Below, piece by piece: positions 25,809 to 33,993 of a DNA stretch of 64,000 bases. The notes beneath the pieces are model-generated. The model made no database searches and was not told where the DNA came from. It worked only from the letters and a program-made list of their open reading frames with translations. The DNA is taken from assembly GCA_963204815.1 (NCBI GenBank), contig CAUJHQ010000159.1, positions 16,397-80,396 on the forward strand, given 5' to 3'. The DNA comes from Pseudomonadota bacterium (GTDB taxonomy: Bacteria; Pseudomonadota; Gammaproteobacteria; Burkholderiales; Burkholderiaceae_C). Positions within the stretch are counted from its first letter, which is position 1. Every line of letters begins with the position of its first letter. A program made the position numbers and the translations under genes.

Positions 25809-26716
25809 GCATCCGGCACGTTGCCGTCGTCGGGCTCGGCGTCATCGGCGCCAGCTGGGTGGCGCAGTTTCTCGGCGCGGGACTGCAGGTGCGCTGCTTC
25901 GATTCCTCGGTCGAGGCACGCGCGGCCCTGAAGGCCTTTCTGGTGCGAGCGCTGGGCGATGGCCCGGAATGGCAGGCCCGCCTGCACGTGGCCCGCGACC
26001 TGCGCGACGCCGTGCGAGGCGTCGACCTCGTGCAGGAGAACGGCCCTGAGGCGCCGCAGCTGAAGCGCGCGTTGATCGAGGCCATCGACCTGGCCGCGGA
26101 GCCGTCGGCGCTGATCGCGTCCAGCACGTCGGGCCACCGGCCTTCGGACCTGCAGGCGATGGCGTGCGCCTTCCCGCAGCGCGTGCTGGTGGCGCACCCG
26201 CTGAACCCGCCGCACCTGATTCCGCTGCTGGAGGTCGTGCCGGGCCGCTTGACCGCCGCCGCGGACCTGGCGCGCGCCGTCGCGTTCTATGAATCGCTCG
26301 GCAAGAAGGTGATCGTGCCGAAGCACGAGCGCGTCGGGCACGCCGCCAACCGCCTTCAGGCCGCGCTGCTGCGCGAAGCCTTCGCGCTGGCCATCGACGG
26401 CACGCTGGAGGCGCCGGAGATCGACACCATCCTCACCCACGGCCTGGCGCTGCGCTGGGCCGCCGCCGGCCCGTTCGCGCTCACCGAGCTGGGGGGCGGT
26501 GCGGCGGGAAGCCGCGCGATGTTGGAGCGGCTCGGGCCTGCGCTCGACGGCTGGTGGGGCGATCTGTCGCGGCTGGCACTCGACGCGCCGGCGCGCGAAG
26601 CCCTGCTCGACGCGATGGCGCGGCATCCTTCGAAGCCCTGCACGGCGGACGAGATGCAGCGGCTCGTGCAGCAGACGCTGCAGGTCCAGGCGTTCTGCGC
26701 GCATGCCGACACTTGA
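25805..26716 (+). CDS. 3-hydroxyacyl-CoA-dehydrogenase-like NAD enzyme (carnitine/gulonate 3-dehydrogenase type)
   Basis: A 303-residue NAD-dependent dehydrogenase. The Rossmann motif VVGLGVIGASWVAQF is at the N-terminus. The central stretch VAHPLNPPHLIPLLEVVPG is typical of the carnitine dehydrogenase / lambda-crystallin (gulonate 3-dehydrogenase) branch rather than of fatty-acid beta-oxidation enzymes. VIVPKHERVGHAANRLQ leads into the helical domain. It should oxidise a free 3-hydroxy acid to the 3-keto acid, the natural input for the BKACE enzyme of the same operon. I chose the ATG at 25805, which overlaps the tannase stop as ATGA. Another ATG two codons earlier is possible. Confidence 0.87.
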   Translation: MSIRHVAVVGLGVIGASWVAQFLGAGLQVRCFDSSVEARAALKAFLVRALGDGPEWQARLHVARDLRDAVRGVDLVQENGPEAPQLKRALIEAIDLAAEPSALIASSTSGHRPSDLQAMACAFPQRVLVAHPLNPPHLIPLLEVVPGRLTAAADLARAVAFYESLGKKVIVPKHERVGHAANRLQAALLREAFALAIDGTLEAPEIDTILTHGLALRWAAAGPFALTELGGGAAGSRAMLERLGPALDGWWGDLSRLALDAPAREALLDAMARHPSKPCTADEMQRLVQQTLQVQAFCAHADT

Positions 26717-26739
26717 ATCGACTCTCTGGGGCACAGGTG

Positions 26740-27516
26740 ATGGCAGACATCCAGGGTAGGCAGCGCGTGCTGGTCACGGCCGGCGCCGCGGGAATCGGGC
26801 TGGACATTGCGCGTGCCTTCGTGCGTGCGGGCGACGCCGTGGCGGTGTGCGACGTCGACGAGGCCGCGCTCGCGGCCGTGCGCGGCCGCGGCGACGCGAT
26901 GCACGCGCTGGCCTGCGACGTGGCCGACCGGGACGCCTGCGGCCGCATGGTGGCGCAGGCGGCACAGGCGCTCGGCGGGCTGGACGTGCTGGTCAACAAC
27001 GCGGGCATTGCCGGGCCCACCGGAGCGCTCGAAGAGATCGACGCGGCCGCATGGGACCGAACGCTCGCCGTCAATCTGACCGGCACGTTCAACGTCACGC
27101 GGGCGGTCATCCCCTGGCTCAAGCCGCAGCGAAGCGGCGCCATCGTCAACATCGGCTCGGTCGCCGGTCGCCTCGGTTTTGCGCTGCGTTCGCCCTACTC
27201 GGCCAGCAAGTGGGCGCTCGTCGGCCTGACGAAGACGCTCGCCGTCGAACTGGGCCCGTGGAACGTGCGCGTGAACGCGGTGCTGCCCGGCGCGGTCGAC
27301 GGCGAGCGCGTTCGCCGGGTCATCGAGGCCAAGGCCGCGTCGCGCGGCGTCGCGCAGGACGTGGTCCTGCGCGAGATGCTGGCCGGCATGTCGATCAAGC
27401 GCCTGGTGCCGCCGAGCCAGGTCGCGGCGATGGTGGCATTCCTGGCCGCAGCCGAGAACGACACGGTGACCGGGCAGGTGATCTCGATCGACGGTGACGC
27501 ACAGATGATGGCTTGA
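26740..27516 (+). CDS. Short-chain dehydrogenase/reductase
   Basis: A 258-residue classical SDR. The cofactor motif VTAGAAGIG starts at about residue 12, LVNNAGIAG follows, and the catalytic Ser (NIGSVAG) and YSASK tetrad are present. The sequence VCDVDEAAL after strand two, with Asp at its end, indicates NAD rather than NADP. The late IDGDAQMMA end is like 3-oxoacyl reductase and sorbitol-type family members. It is the last gene of the BKACE-tannase-dehydrogenase operon, 23 bp behind the previous stop. A second alcohol oxidation step in the same pathway is likely. Confidence 0.9.
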   Translation: MADIQGRQRVLVTAGAAGIGLDIARAFVRAGDAVAVCDVDEAALAAVRGRGDAMHALACDVADRDACGRMVAQAAQALGGLDVLVNNAGIAGPTGALEEIDAAAWDRTLAVNLTGTFNVTRAVIPWLKPQRSGAIVNIGSVAGRLGFALRSPYSASKWALVGLTKTLAVELGPWNVRVNAVLPGAVDGERVRRVIEAKAASRGVAQDVVLREMLAGMSIKRLVPPSQVAAMVAFLAAAENDTVTGQVISIDGDAQMMA

Positions 27517-27545
27517 TCGGACTCGGCGGCCGGGGCCGCGTGGCG

Positions 27546-28490
27546 CTATCCGCGCCGCAGGCGGGTCGGCGCCACGCCCCAGTGCTTGCGGAACGTGTTG
27601 GTGAAGTGCGCCAGGTCGGAGAAGCCGACCGCGGTGGCGATCTCACCGATCGGCGTGCTGGTGCCTTCGACCAGGTCGCGCGCACGGCGCATGCGCAACT
27701 GCTGGCTGTAGCGCAGGGGCGGCAAGCCCGTGGCCGCCTTGAAGGCGCGGTGGAAGCCCTGCGGGCTCAGGTCCACGATCTGGGCCAGCTCCTGCAGCGA
27801 CGTCGGCTTGTCCACCTGGGCGGCAAGGTACTCGTCGACGCGGGCGATTTGCGCCGCGGTGAGCGTACGTCGCGAAAGCTTGTCGTCGGTGCCGAAGCGC
27901 TCGAGCAGCCGCACGGCGAGCGCGACGCTGGCGGCCTCCATGAAGGCTCGGGCGTTGCCGCCCGGCGCCTTCACGTACTCGAGCAGCGTGCGGCCCATGC
28001 CGGCGATGACTTCGTCCCGTTCGCCGAAGCAGGTCCGCAGGCGGATGTCCGCCTTCGGGCGGTCGTGTCCGGCCGCGCGCATCAGCGCACCGGGCGCGAT
28101 GCTCAGGTGCAGGTTCTGGCCGGGCCCGAAAGTCCGGAAGTAGGCGGCCCGGTACGGCGGCACGACAACGATCTGCCCGGTCGCGTCGTGGCGGATGTCC
28201 AGGCACCCCTCGCGCCACTGCACCACCGGCGAGGCCGCGGCGAGCCGGATGAAGACGTCGTACGAATGGTTCGGCGGGATGTAGTACTCCTGCGCCAGCG
28301 CCGACTGTTCCCAGACCATGAGGTCTTTGAACGCGGCGACCTCGCTGCTGGCCGTCACCATCGAGCGCACGGCGCGGGTCGGATCGCCCGGTGCCTCGTC
28401 GGCGAGCTGGCGCAGGCGCGTCATGTCGATGACGCGCAGCGCCTCGAGGTAGCTGGTGGGCGGACCGTGTCCGATGGCCTGGGCCGTCAT
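27546..28490 (-). CDS. AraC-family transcriptional regulator
   Basis: A 314-residue regulator with a C-terminal AraC domain (about 215-310): TSLQELAQIVDLSPQGFHRAFK and TPIGEIATAVGFSDLAHFTNTFRKHWG are its two helix-turn-helix units. The N-terminal region (YYIPPNHSYDVFIRLAA, VVVPPYRAAYF) looks like the sensor part of AraC proteins for aromatic or alicyclic compounds. It is the last gene of the seven-gene minus-strand operon, seven bases behind the SCP2-like gene. It may therefore activate its own operon or the neighbouring convergent BKACE operon once the first gene set is induced. Confidence 0.9.
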   Translation of the reverse strand: MTAQAIGHGPPTSYLEALRVIDMTRLRQLADEAPGDPTRAVRSMVTASSEVAAFKDLMVWEQSALAQEYYIPPNHSYDVFIRLAAASPVVQWREGCLDIRHDATGQIVVVPPYRAAYFRTFGPGQNLHLSIAPGALMRAAGHDRPKADIRLRTCFGERDEVIAGMGRTLLEYVKAPGGNARAFMEAASVALAVRLLERFGTDDKLSRRTLTAAQIARVDEYLAAQVDKPTSLQELAQIVDLSPQGFHRAFKAATGLPPLRYSQQLRMRRARDLVEGTSTPIGEIATAVGFSDLAHFTNTFRKHWGVAPTRLRRG

Positions 28491-28497
28491 GGGTGCT

Positions 28498-28908
28498 TCA
28501 TTGTCGCGCGTGGGTGCCCGGGGAGTCCCGTGACGAACCTCCTGGGTTCGGCTTCAGATACTCCGTGAAGCCCTGGAACCACATCACCTCGACGAAGTCG
28601 CCGCTGAGAGTCAGGTCTTCGTCGTGCAGCGCCGCCAGGAACGCTTCCTTGCCGTCCTTGGCCGACAGGATCTGGAAGCCCTTGGCCGCGTTGCGGAAGG
28701 TCATCGTGAACTGCGGCGCCGGGGCGAGGCCGGGGAACGACTTCACCTGGCCGTCCTGGATGCGGAAGTGGCGCCCGATGCGGTCCACCGTCTGGATCTG
28801 GAACTCCAGGCGCTTGCCGGCCACGTAGGTCGCGCAGGCCGCGTTGGTGGCGATGGCCCGCTGCATGAGCTTGGTCATCACCCAGAGCAGGAACTTGAAC
28901 TTCAGCAT
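28498..28908 (-). CDS. Small SCP2-like protein (tentative)
   Basis: A 136-residue protein. The middle (about 45-115) has the look of a sterol-carrier-protein-2 / SCP2-type lipid-binding domain: alternating strands ending FTMTFRNAAKGFQIL, a helix KEAFLAALHDEDLTLSG and a final VEVMWFQGFTEYL. The N-terminus is hydrophobic with several Met and may be a membrane-associated helix. I cannot confirm the family by eye. Genes of this kind occur in catabolic clusters for hydrophobic compounds. It lies between an alpha/beta hydrolase (13 bp) and an AraC gene (7 bp) in an operon with an old yellow enzyme and two hydrolases, which favours a hydrophobic, cyclic substrate. Confidence 0.6.
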   Translation of the reverse strand: MLKFKFLLWVMTKLMQRAIATNAACATYVAGKRLEFQIQTVDRIGRHFRIQDGQVKSFPGLAPAPQFTMTFRNAAKGFQILSAKDGKEAFLAALHDEDLTLSGDFVEVMWFQGFTEYLKPNPGGSSRDSPGTHARQ

Positions 28909-28921
28909 GTGCCTGGGCCCT

Positions 28922-29767
28922 TCACTCGGCGAGGAACTGGGTCGCGTGCTTCAGGAAGCGCTCGGGGTACTGGAAGTGCGGCGCGTGGCCGGCGTCCGGG
29001 TAGAGGAACAGCTGGGCGTTCGGGATGTGCTGCGCCATGTGCCATGAATTGATGGTCGGGATCATCACGTCGTCGACGCCGTTGAGGATGAAGGTCGGCT
29101 GGCGGATCTCGCGCAGGTGGGCGAACGGGGCCTGGCGGTCGAGCTTGGGCAGGTAATACATGTTGGCCTCGATCTGGGCCTGGATCACCTCCGGTGAACT
29201 CGGCGGGTCGGCGTTCACGCGCTGGTGCCGGCGCGCCCAGAACGCGCGGCCGGCTTGCTGCGCGGCTTCCGAGCGGCCGAAGAACAGGAACAGGAAGTCC
29301 TCCAGCGTCGGCACCGGGCGCGGCGCACGTTCCAGAACGCCGGGGTCCGAATCGGGGTTGCCGCCGCGCGGACCCGTGCCGATGAGCATGAGCTTGCGCA
29401 CCAGGTCGGGGTGGCGCCGCGCGAGGTCCTGGGCCTGATACCCGCCGAGCGAGAACCCGAGCACGTCGACCTCGCGCAGGCCGATGGCCCGGATGACCGC
29501 GGCCGCATCGTCGGCCATGTGTTCGATCCGGGTGCGCGGACGACCGGACGACGATGCCACGCCGCGACCGTTGAACAGAATGACCTCGCGCCCGGCGGCC
29601 AGGCCATCGGTCATGAGCGGATCCCAGTGATCCATGCCGCCCCTGAAGTGCTGCAGGAAGAACAGCGGCGGCTGGCCCGAGGTGGCGTTGCCCCAGCGGC
29701 GATAGGCGAAGGTTTCGCCATCGACCCGCACGAAGCGGGTCGGCGCGGTCGCGTGTGTGTCGGTCAT
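28922..29767 (-). CDS. Alpha/beta hydrolase (copy 1)
   Basis: A 281-residue alpha/beta-fold hydrolase. The nucleophile elbow is VLGFSLGGYQAQDLA, the acid is likely in GVDDVMIPTINS and the His in DAGHAPHFQYPE. Its closest relative in the window is the hydrolase at 32097, which shares GFSLGG, the following LVRKLMLIGTGP-type segment and the overall order, so the two are paralogues. Members of this group act as C-C bond hydrolases, lactonases or esterases. It follows the old yellow enzyme gene by five bases in the same operon, so ring opening of a reduced cyclic ketone or lactone is a fair guess, not shown. Confidence 0.87.
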   Translation of the reverse strand: MTDTHATAPTRFVRVDGETFAYRRWGNATSGQPPLFFLQHFRGGMDHWDPLMTDGLAAGREVILFNGRGVASSSGRPRTRIEHMADDAAAVIRAIGLREVDVLGFSLGGYQAQDLARRHPDLVRKLMLIGTGPRGGNPDSDPGVLERAPRPVPTLEDFLFLFFGRSEAAQQAGRAFWARRHQRVNADPPSSPEVIQAQIEANMYYLPKLDRQAPFAHLREIRQPTFILNGVDDVMIPTINSWHMAQHIPNAQLFLYPDAGHAPHFQYPERFLKHATQFLAE

Positions 29768-29772
29768 GAGGT

Positions 29773-31041
29773 TCAAGCCCGCATCCGCCTGGTTCGGTAG
29801 GTGCCCCACTGGCTCTTCAGCAGGCTCTTCAGAAAGGCCGCCAGGCCGCTCTCGCCGGGGCGGGGGTTGCCGCCCTGGGCGATGCGCGCGAGCTGGCGCG
29901 AATACCAGAGAACCTCCATGAGACCCATGCGGTCCACCGGCTTGATGCCGGTGGTGATGGCGCGCACGCGGTGCGGGCTGTCGCGGCCTTGCAGCAGGGC
30001 GGCCGGGGCGTCGGGGTCGATGGCCATCAGCCGCGCGAGGCCGACGATGTCCAGCGCGCCCGAGCGCAGCGCCGCGTTCATGCCGGCGGCGGTGCGGAAG
30101 CCGCCGGTCACCATGAGCGGCACGTTGACGCTTGCACGGACCTTCTCTGCGAACTCCAGGAAGTACGCCTCGCGCGCCGCGGTCGATGCCTTCTGCGGCT
30201 TGTGGAAGCCGCCGCTCATGGCCGGCGCCTCGTAGGTGCCGCCGGAGATCTCGATCAGGTCGATGCCGGCCTCGGCGAGGGCGACGAGGGTCGCCATCGA
30301 CTCTTCCTCGGTGAAGCCGCCCCGCTGGAAGTCGGCCGAGTTCAGCTTGATGCCCACCGGAAAGTGGGCCCCGACGCGACGGCGGATTTCCGTGTAGACG
30401 GCCATCACGAAGCGGCGCCGGTTCTCGGCGCTGCCGCCCCATTCGTCGGTGCGCTGGTTGTGGTGGGGCGAGAGGAACTGGCTGACCAGGTAGCCGTGGG
30501 CACCGTGGATCTGCACGCCGCTGAACCCGGCCTTCTTGCAGATGGCCGCGCTTTCGCCGAAGCGCCGGACGATGTCGTGGATCTCGGCGCCCGTGGCTTC
30601 GCGCGGGGTCTCGAAGAACGCCGCCATGTCCTCGCGGAAGGGCACGGCGGACGGCGCGAGGGTGCCGACGTTCAGGCCCTTCGGCGCCTGCTTGCCGGGG
30701 TGGTTGAGCTGCACCCACAGCGCAGCGCCCTGGTCGGTGGCCGAACGGGCCCACTGCTGCAGGATCGGCAGATCGGCTTCGTCTTCGATCACCACGTTGC
30801 CGGGCTCGCCGAGCGCACGCCGGTCGATCATGACGTTGCCGGTGAACAGCAGCCCGATGCCCGAGGCGGCCCAGCGCGTGTAGAGCTCGACGAGCTTGGC
30901 CGTCGCGTGGTTGTCGTAGGTGGCCAGCGCTTCGCTCATGGCCGACTTGGCCAGGCGGTTGCGCAGCACGCTGCCGTTCGGCAGGCGCATGGGTTGCGCG
31001 AGGAGGTGGGTCTCAGGCATGGGGAAGGTGGCGATCGGCAT
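29773..31041 (-). CDS. Old yellow enzyme-family FMN oxidoreductase
   Basis: A 422-residue FMN enzyme of the NADH:flavin oxidoreductase (OYE) family, a TIM barrel. Seen: LRNRLAKSAMSEALA at the start, WVQLNHPGKQAP, the active-site HGAHGYLVSQFLSPHHNQRTDEWGG-type block with its substrate-binding His, then IEISGGTYE and VTGGFRTAAGM for FMN phosphate binding. These enzymes reduce C=C bonds of enones or quinone-like compounds, or remove nitro groups. The residue composition at the N-terminus is closest to the single-domain YqjM/2-enoate-like branch without the FeS-containing extension. It sits in the middle of the TetR-controlled operon. Confidence 0.92.
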   Translation of the reverse strand: MPIATFPMPETHLLAQPMRLPNGSVLRNRLAKSAMSEALATYDNHATAKLVELYTRWAASGIGLLFTGNVMIDRRALGEPGNVVIEDEADLPILQQWARSATDQGAALWVQLNHPGKQAPKGLNVGTLAPSAVPFREDMAAFFETPREATGAEIHDIVRRFGESAAICKKAGFSGVQIHGAHGYLVSQFLSPHHNQRTDEWGGSAENRRRFVMAVYTEIRRRVGAHFPVGIKLNSADFQRGGFTEEESMATLVALAEAGIDLIEISGGTYEAPAMSGGFHKPQKASTAAREAYFLEFAEKVRASVNVPLMVTGGFRTAAGMNAALRSGALDIVGLARLMAIDPDAPAALLQGRDSPHRVRAITTGIKPVDRMGLMEVLWYSRQLARIAQGGNPRPGESGLAAFLKSLLKSQWGTYRTRRMRA

Positions 31042-31065
31042 GTTCTCGAACCGTTCTGCGGCCGC

Positions 31066-32067
31066 TCACTTGAGCTGTACGACGACCTTGCCCTTGGATC
31101 GGCCCTGCGCCACGTAGGCGAGCGCTTCCGGGGCCTGCTCGAAGGCGAAGACCTTGTCGAGCACGGGCCGGACGGTGCCGGTCTGGAGCAGCTTGCCGAT
31201 GTCGGCCAGCTGGTCACCGTCCGGGCGCACGAAGAGGAACGAGTAGTCGACCTCGTGCCTGGCGGCAAGCCGCATGACCTTGCGGCTCATCAGGCCGAAG
31301 ACGAGCTTCAGGACGAAGTTCAGCTTGCGGGCTTGCGCGAACGCCGCGTCCAGCGGCCCGACCAGCGAGACCAGCTTGCCGCCGGGCTTGAGGATGCCGA
31401 TGGCCTTCTCGATCTCGGCATCCCTCAGCGTGCCCAGCGCCATGTCGTAGCCGCGCAGTTGCTTCTCGAACGCCTGCTGCTTGTAGTCGATGACTTCGTC
31501 CGCACCCAGGCCGCGCACCAGCGGCACGTTGCCGGTGCTGGTGGTGGTGCCGACCTTGGCGCCGAAGTGCTTGGCCAACTGGATGGCGATGCTGCCGATG
31601 CCGCCGGCACCGGCGGGAATGAAGACCTTCTGACCGGGGCGCACGCCGGCGCGTTCCTTCATCGCCTGCCACGCCGTGAGGCCGACCATGGGCACCGAGG
31701 CCGCCTGCACGAAGTCGAGATTCGTCGGCTTCGGCGCGGCCACACGCTCGGGCACCACCGCGAACTCGGCGAGCGATCCGGTGCCCAGGTCGAACAGGCT
31801 GGCGAAGACGGCGTCGCCCGGCTTGAAGCGCGTCACGCGCGGGCCGACTTCCTTCACCACGCCTGCCAGGTCGCTGCCCATCGTGGCCGGCAACTGGAAC
31901 TTCAGCACCGGCTTGAACATGCCGGTGGTGATCATGTTGTCGATCGGGTTCAGACCGACCGCGTGAACCTCGACGAGCATCTCGTCGTCCCGCAAGGTGG
32001 GACGGGGCAGATCGGAGAAGCCGATGTCCGGCGACTTGCCGTAGCGCTTGAAGGTGAGGGCTTTCAT
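31066..32067 (-). CDS. NADP-dependent MDR quinone oxidoreductase-like enzyme
   Basis: A 333-residue medium-chain reductase without zinc ligands, of the quinone oxidoreductase/enoyl reductase group. The N-terminal catalytic half has GLNPIDNMITTG and MGSDLAGVVKEVG. The cofactor half has VFIPAGAGGIGSIAIQLAK and LGADEVIDYKQQ. Such enzymes reduce quinones or alpha,beta-unsaturated ketones with NADPH. Together with the neighbouring OYE there are two enone-reducing enzymes in the operon, which points to a substrate with conjugated carbonyls. The gene starts 29 bp after the stop of the upstream hydrolase. Confidence 0.9.
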   Translation of the reverse strand: MKALTFKRYGKSPDIGFSDLPRPTLRDDEMLVEVHAVGLNPIDNMITTGMFKPVLKFQLPATMGSDLAGVVKEVGPRVTRFKPGDAVFASLFDLGTGSLAEFAVVPERVAAPKPTNLDFVQAASVPMVGLTAWQAMKERAGVRPGQKVFIPAGAGGIGSIAIQLAKHFGAKVGTTTSTGNVPLVRGLGADEVIDYKQQAFEKQLRGYDMALGTLRDAEIEKAIGILKPGGKLVSLVGPLDAAFAQARKLNFVLKLVFGLMSRKVMRLAARHEVDYSFLFVRPDGDQLADIGKLLQTGTVRPVLDKVFAFEQAPEALAYVAQGRSKGKVVVQLK

Positions 32068-32096
32068 GTTCCGGGTGTTCCTGGGAATGGATCGAG

Positions 32097-33002
32097 TCAG
32101 GCGAGGAAGGCGAGCGCCTGGCGAACGAAGTCGGTGTGGTGCTGGAAGATGCCGCCATGCCCCGCGTCGTCGTAGATGACGAGCTGCGCCTGCGGCAGGC
32201 GGCGCGCCATGTCGTGGCTGAGCGCGGTGGGCACCATGACGTCGTGGTCCCCGTTGGCGATCAGCACCGGGATGCGGAGGTTCTCCAGCGGCTGCGGCGC
32301 CTGGCGTTCCCAGGCGTGGATCGCCTTCAGCTGGCGCAGGAAGGCGCGCGGTGTGGCCGCCTTGTCGCGACCGGACCGGCGTTCCTTCAGGCGTTGCAGG
32401 AATTCGCGGGCCGCGCGACGTCCGTTCGCGGACGAGGTGAAGAACAGGTGCGTCTTGGGGTCGCGCAGCGTCAGCAGGCCCTTGAGGATGAGCGGCCGCG
32501 AGACGGCACCGACCCGGTCGATGCCCGCGCCGCCCGCCGGGCCGGTGCCGGCGAGGATGAGCCTGCGCACGAGGCCCGGGGCCTTCAGCGCCACGTCCTG
32601 CGCGACGAAGCCGCCCAGCGAGAAGCCGAGCAGGTCGACTTCGGCAAAGCCGAGGGCGCGGATCATGGCCAGCGTGTCGCGCGCCATCTCGTCGACCGTG
32701 AGCGGCGCCGTGCCGCCGGAGCCCCCGATGCCGCGGTAGTCGATCGCGATGACGCGATGCCGGCTCGCCAGGCCGTCGACGACGCGGGGATCGAAGTCGT
32801 CGAGCACGGCGCCCCAGTGGTTCAGCAGGAACAGCGGTGTGCCCTCGCGCGGACCGAGTTCCCGGTAGGCCAGCGCGACCCCGTTGACCGTGATGACCTG
32901 GTTCGGCGCTTCGGTGAAGCGCGCTGCCCCGCCTGGGTGGGGCGGCGAGTCGACCCGTGGAGTGGAGACCGCGCCGGCGGCCAGTCGTGCCTTGAGAGTC
33001 AT
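32097..33002 (-). CDS. Alpha/beta hydrolase (copy 2)
   Basis: A 301-residue alpha/beta hydrolase. Features: LNHWGAVLDDFDPRVVDGL near the oxyanion hole, the elbow LLGFSLGGFVAQDVA, the acid region NGDHDVMVPT and the catalytic His in DDAGHGG. Its first 35 residues are an unstructured, Pro-rich extension. It is a paralogue of the hydrolase at 28922, with the same GFSLGG-AQD and LVRRLILAGTGP segments. The two copies bracket the reductase pair, which suggests an old duplication with split roles. It is the second gene of the operon, 44 bp after the SDR stop. Confidence 0.87.
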   Translation of the reverse strand: MTLKARLAAGAVSTPRVDSPPHPGGAARFTEAPNQVITVNGVALAYRELGPREGTPLFLLNHWGAVLDDFDPRVVDGLASRHRVIAIDYRGIGGSGGTAPLTVDEMARDTLAMIRALGFAEVDLLGFSLGGFVAQDVALKAPGLVRRLILAGTGPAGGAGIDRVGAVSRPLILKGLLTLRDPKTHLFFTSSANGRRAAREFLQRLKERRSGRDKAATPRAFLRQLKAIHAWERQAPQPLENLRIPVLIANGDHDVMVPTALSHDMARRLPQAQLVIYDDAGHGGIFQHHTDFVRQALAFLA

Positions 33003-33046
33003 GTATCGATCCTTGAACGCAGGGGTCGCGGCCTGGAGCCGAGGGC

Positions 33047-33835
33047 TCAGGCGGCGCTCAGGTAGCGCTCGGCGGCATGGGCCTGCTGGATCTCGGACAG
33101 CAGCACCATCCGGGCGGACTCGAGCGCTTCCCAGCGCCGGGCGTCGTGCAGCGGCGGGATCGTGACCGGCTCACGGTTGTCGAAGCCGACCAGGGCTGCA
33201 TCCACCAGTTCGCCGACGTCCATCAGATCGCTCATGCCGCTGGCGTCGATGCCGGCGCGCTCCCAGATCTCGGTGCGTGTGCCGGCGGGCAGCACGGCCT
33301 GCACGTACACGCCCCTGGGCGACAGCTCCTGGCTCAGCCCTTGAGAGAGGAACTGCCCGAAGACCTTGGTCGCGCCGTAGATCGACATGCCGAACTCCGG
33401 CGCCAGGCCGACGACAGAGCTGATGTTGACGATCGCGCCGCTGCCGGACTGGGCGAACCGCGGTGCGACCGCGGCCGCGAGCCGTGTCGGCGCGGTGGTG
33501 TTGAGGGCGATCAGCGTCTCGATGCTGTCCGCGGTCTGCTGCAGGATGCCGCCGGACTGCGCCGCGCCTGCGTTGTTGATCAGGATGCCGATGCGGGTGT
33601 CGTCGCGCAGACGCGCTTCGACGGCGGCCAGGTCGGACGGCTTCGTCAGGTCGGCCTGCAGCACGTCGACGGCCACCTGGCACTCGGCCCGCAGCCGGGC
33701 GGCGAGCGTTTCGAGGCGCGCCTTGTCCCGCGCCACGAGCACCAGGTCGTGGCCGCGCCGCGCGAAGCGGTCGGCATAGGTGGCGCCGATGCCCGAGGAG
33801 GCGCCGGTGATGAGGACCGCGGGAACTGTTGCCAT
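33047..33835 (-). CDS. Short-chain dehydrogenase/reductase, first gene of operon
   Basis: A 262-residue SDR with TGASSGIGATYADRFARRGHDLVLVARDK at the N-terminus, LINNAGAAQSG, NISSVVG with the catalytic Ser, and YGATK with Tyr and Lys. The VARDKARL run after strand two suggests NADP. It resembles the YqjQ/DltE-type SDRs that are often paired with a TetR gene. The start at 33835 has an AAGG ribosome site in front. Upstream lies a near-consensus promoter overlapped by an inverted repeat, listed separately. It opens the seven-gene operon that runs down to 27546. Confidence 0.9.
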   Translation of the reverse strand: MATVPAVLITGASSGIGATYADRFARRGHDLVLVARDKARLETLAARLRAECQVAVDVLQADLTKPSDLAAVEARLRDDTRIGILINNAGAAQSGGILQQTADSIETLIALNTTAPTRLAAAVAPRFAQSGSGAIVNISSVVGLAPEFGMSIYGATKVFGQFLSQGLSQELSPRGVYVQAVLPAGTRTEIWERAGIDASGMSDLMDVGELVDAALVGFDNREPVTIPPLHDARRWEALESARMVLLSEIQQAHAAERYLSAA

Positions 33836-33864
33836 GTCGTTGCCTTCGGAGGGAGGGAATGGCT

Positions 33865-33895
33865 TTATGATGTCAGTCATAATCAAACATGTCAA
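33865..33895 (-). promoter_or_regulatory. Strong promoter with TetR-type operator for the SDR operon
   Basis: On the minus strand a perfect -35 TTGACA (33895-33890), a 17-bp spacer and CATCAT (33872-33867, 4 of 6) form the best promoter I find in the window. The inverted repeat TTATGA-N6-TCATAA (33865-33882) covers the -10 and part of the spacer, an ideal repressor position. The start of transcription would be near 33860, 25 bp before the SDR ATG. The TetR protein encoded at 35669 is the nearest candidate repressor. Confidence 0.65.
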
Positions 33896-33993
33896 CGGTT
33901 TTGAGGTCGAATGACATCCATCACTCGCGGGGTGCTGCTGCCGGTGCTCCGGGCGCACCCGATCACGGCTCCCGGACCGGGGGTCACGGGCAC

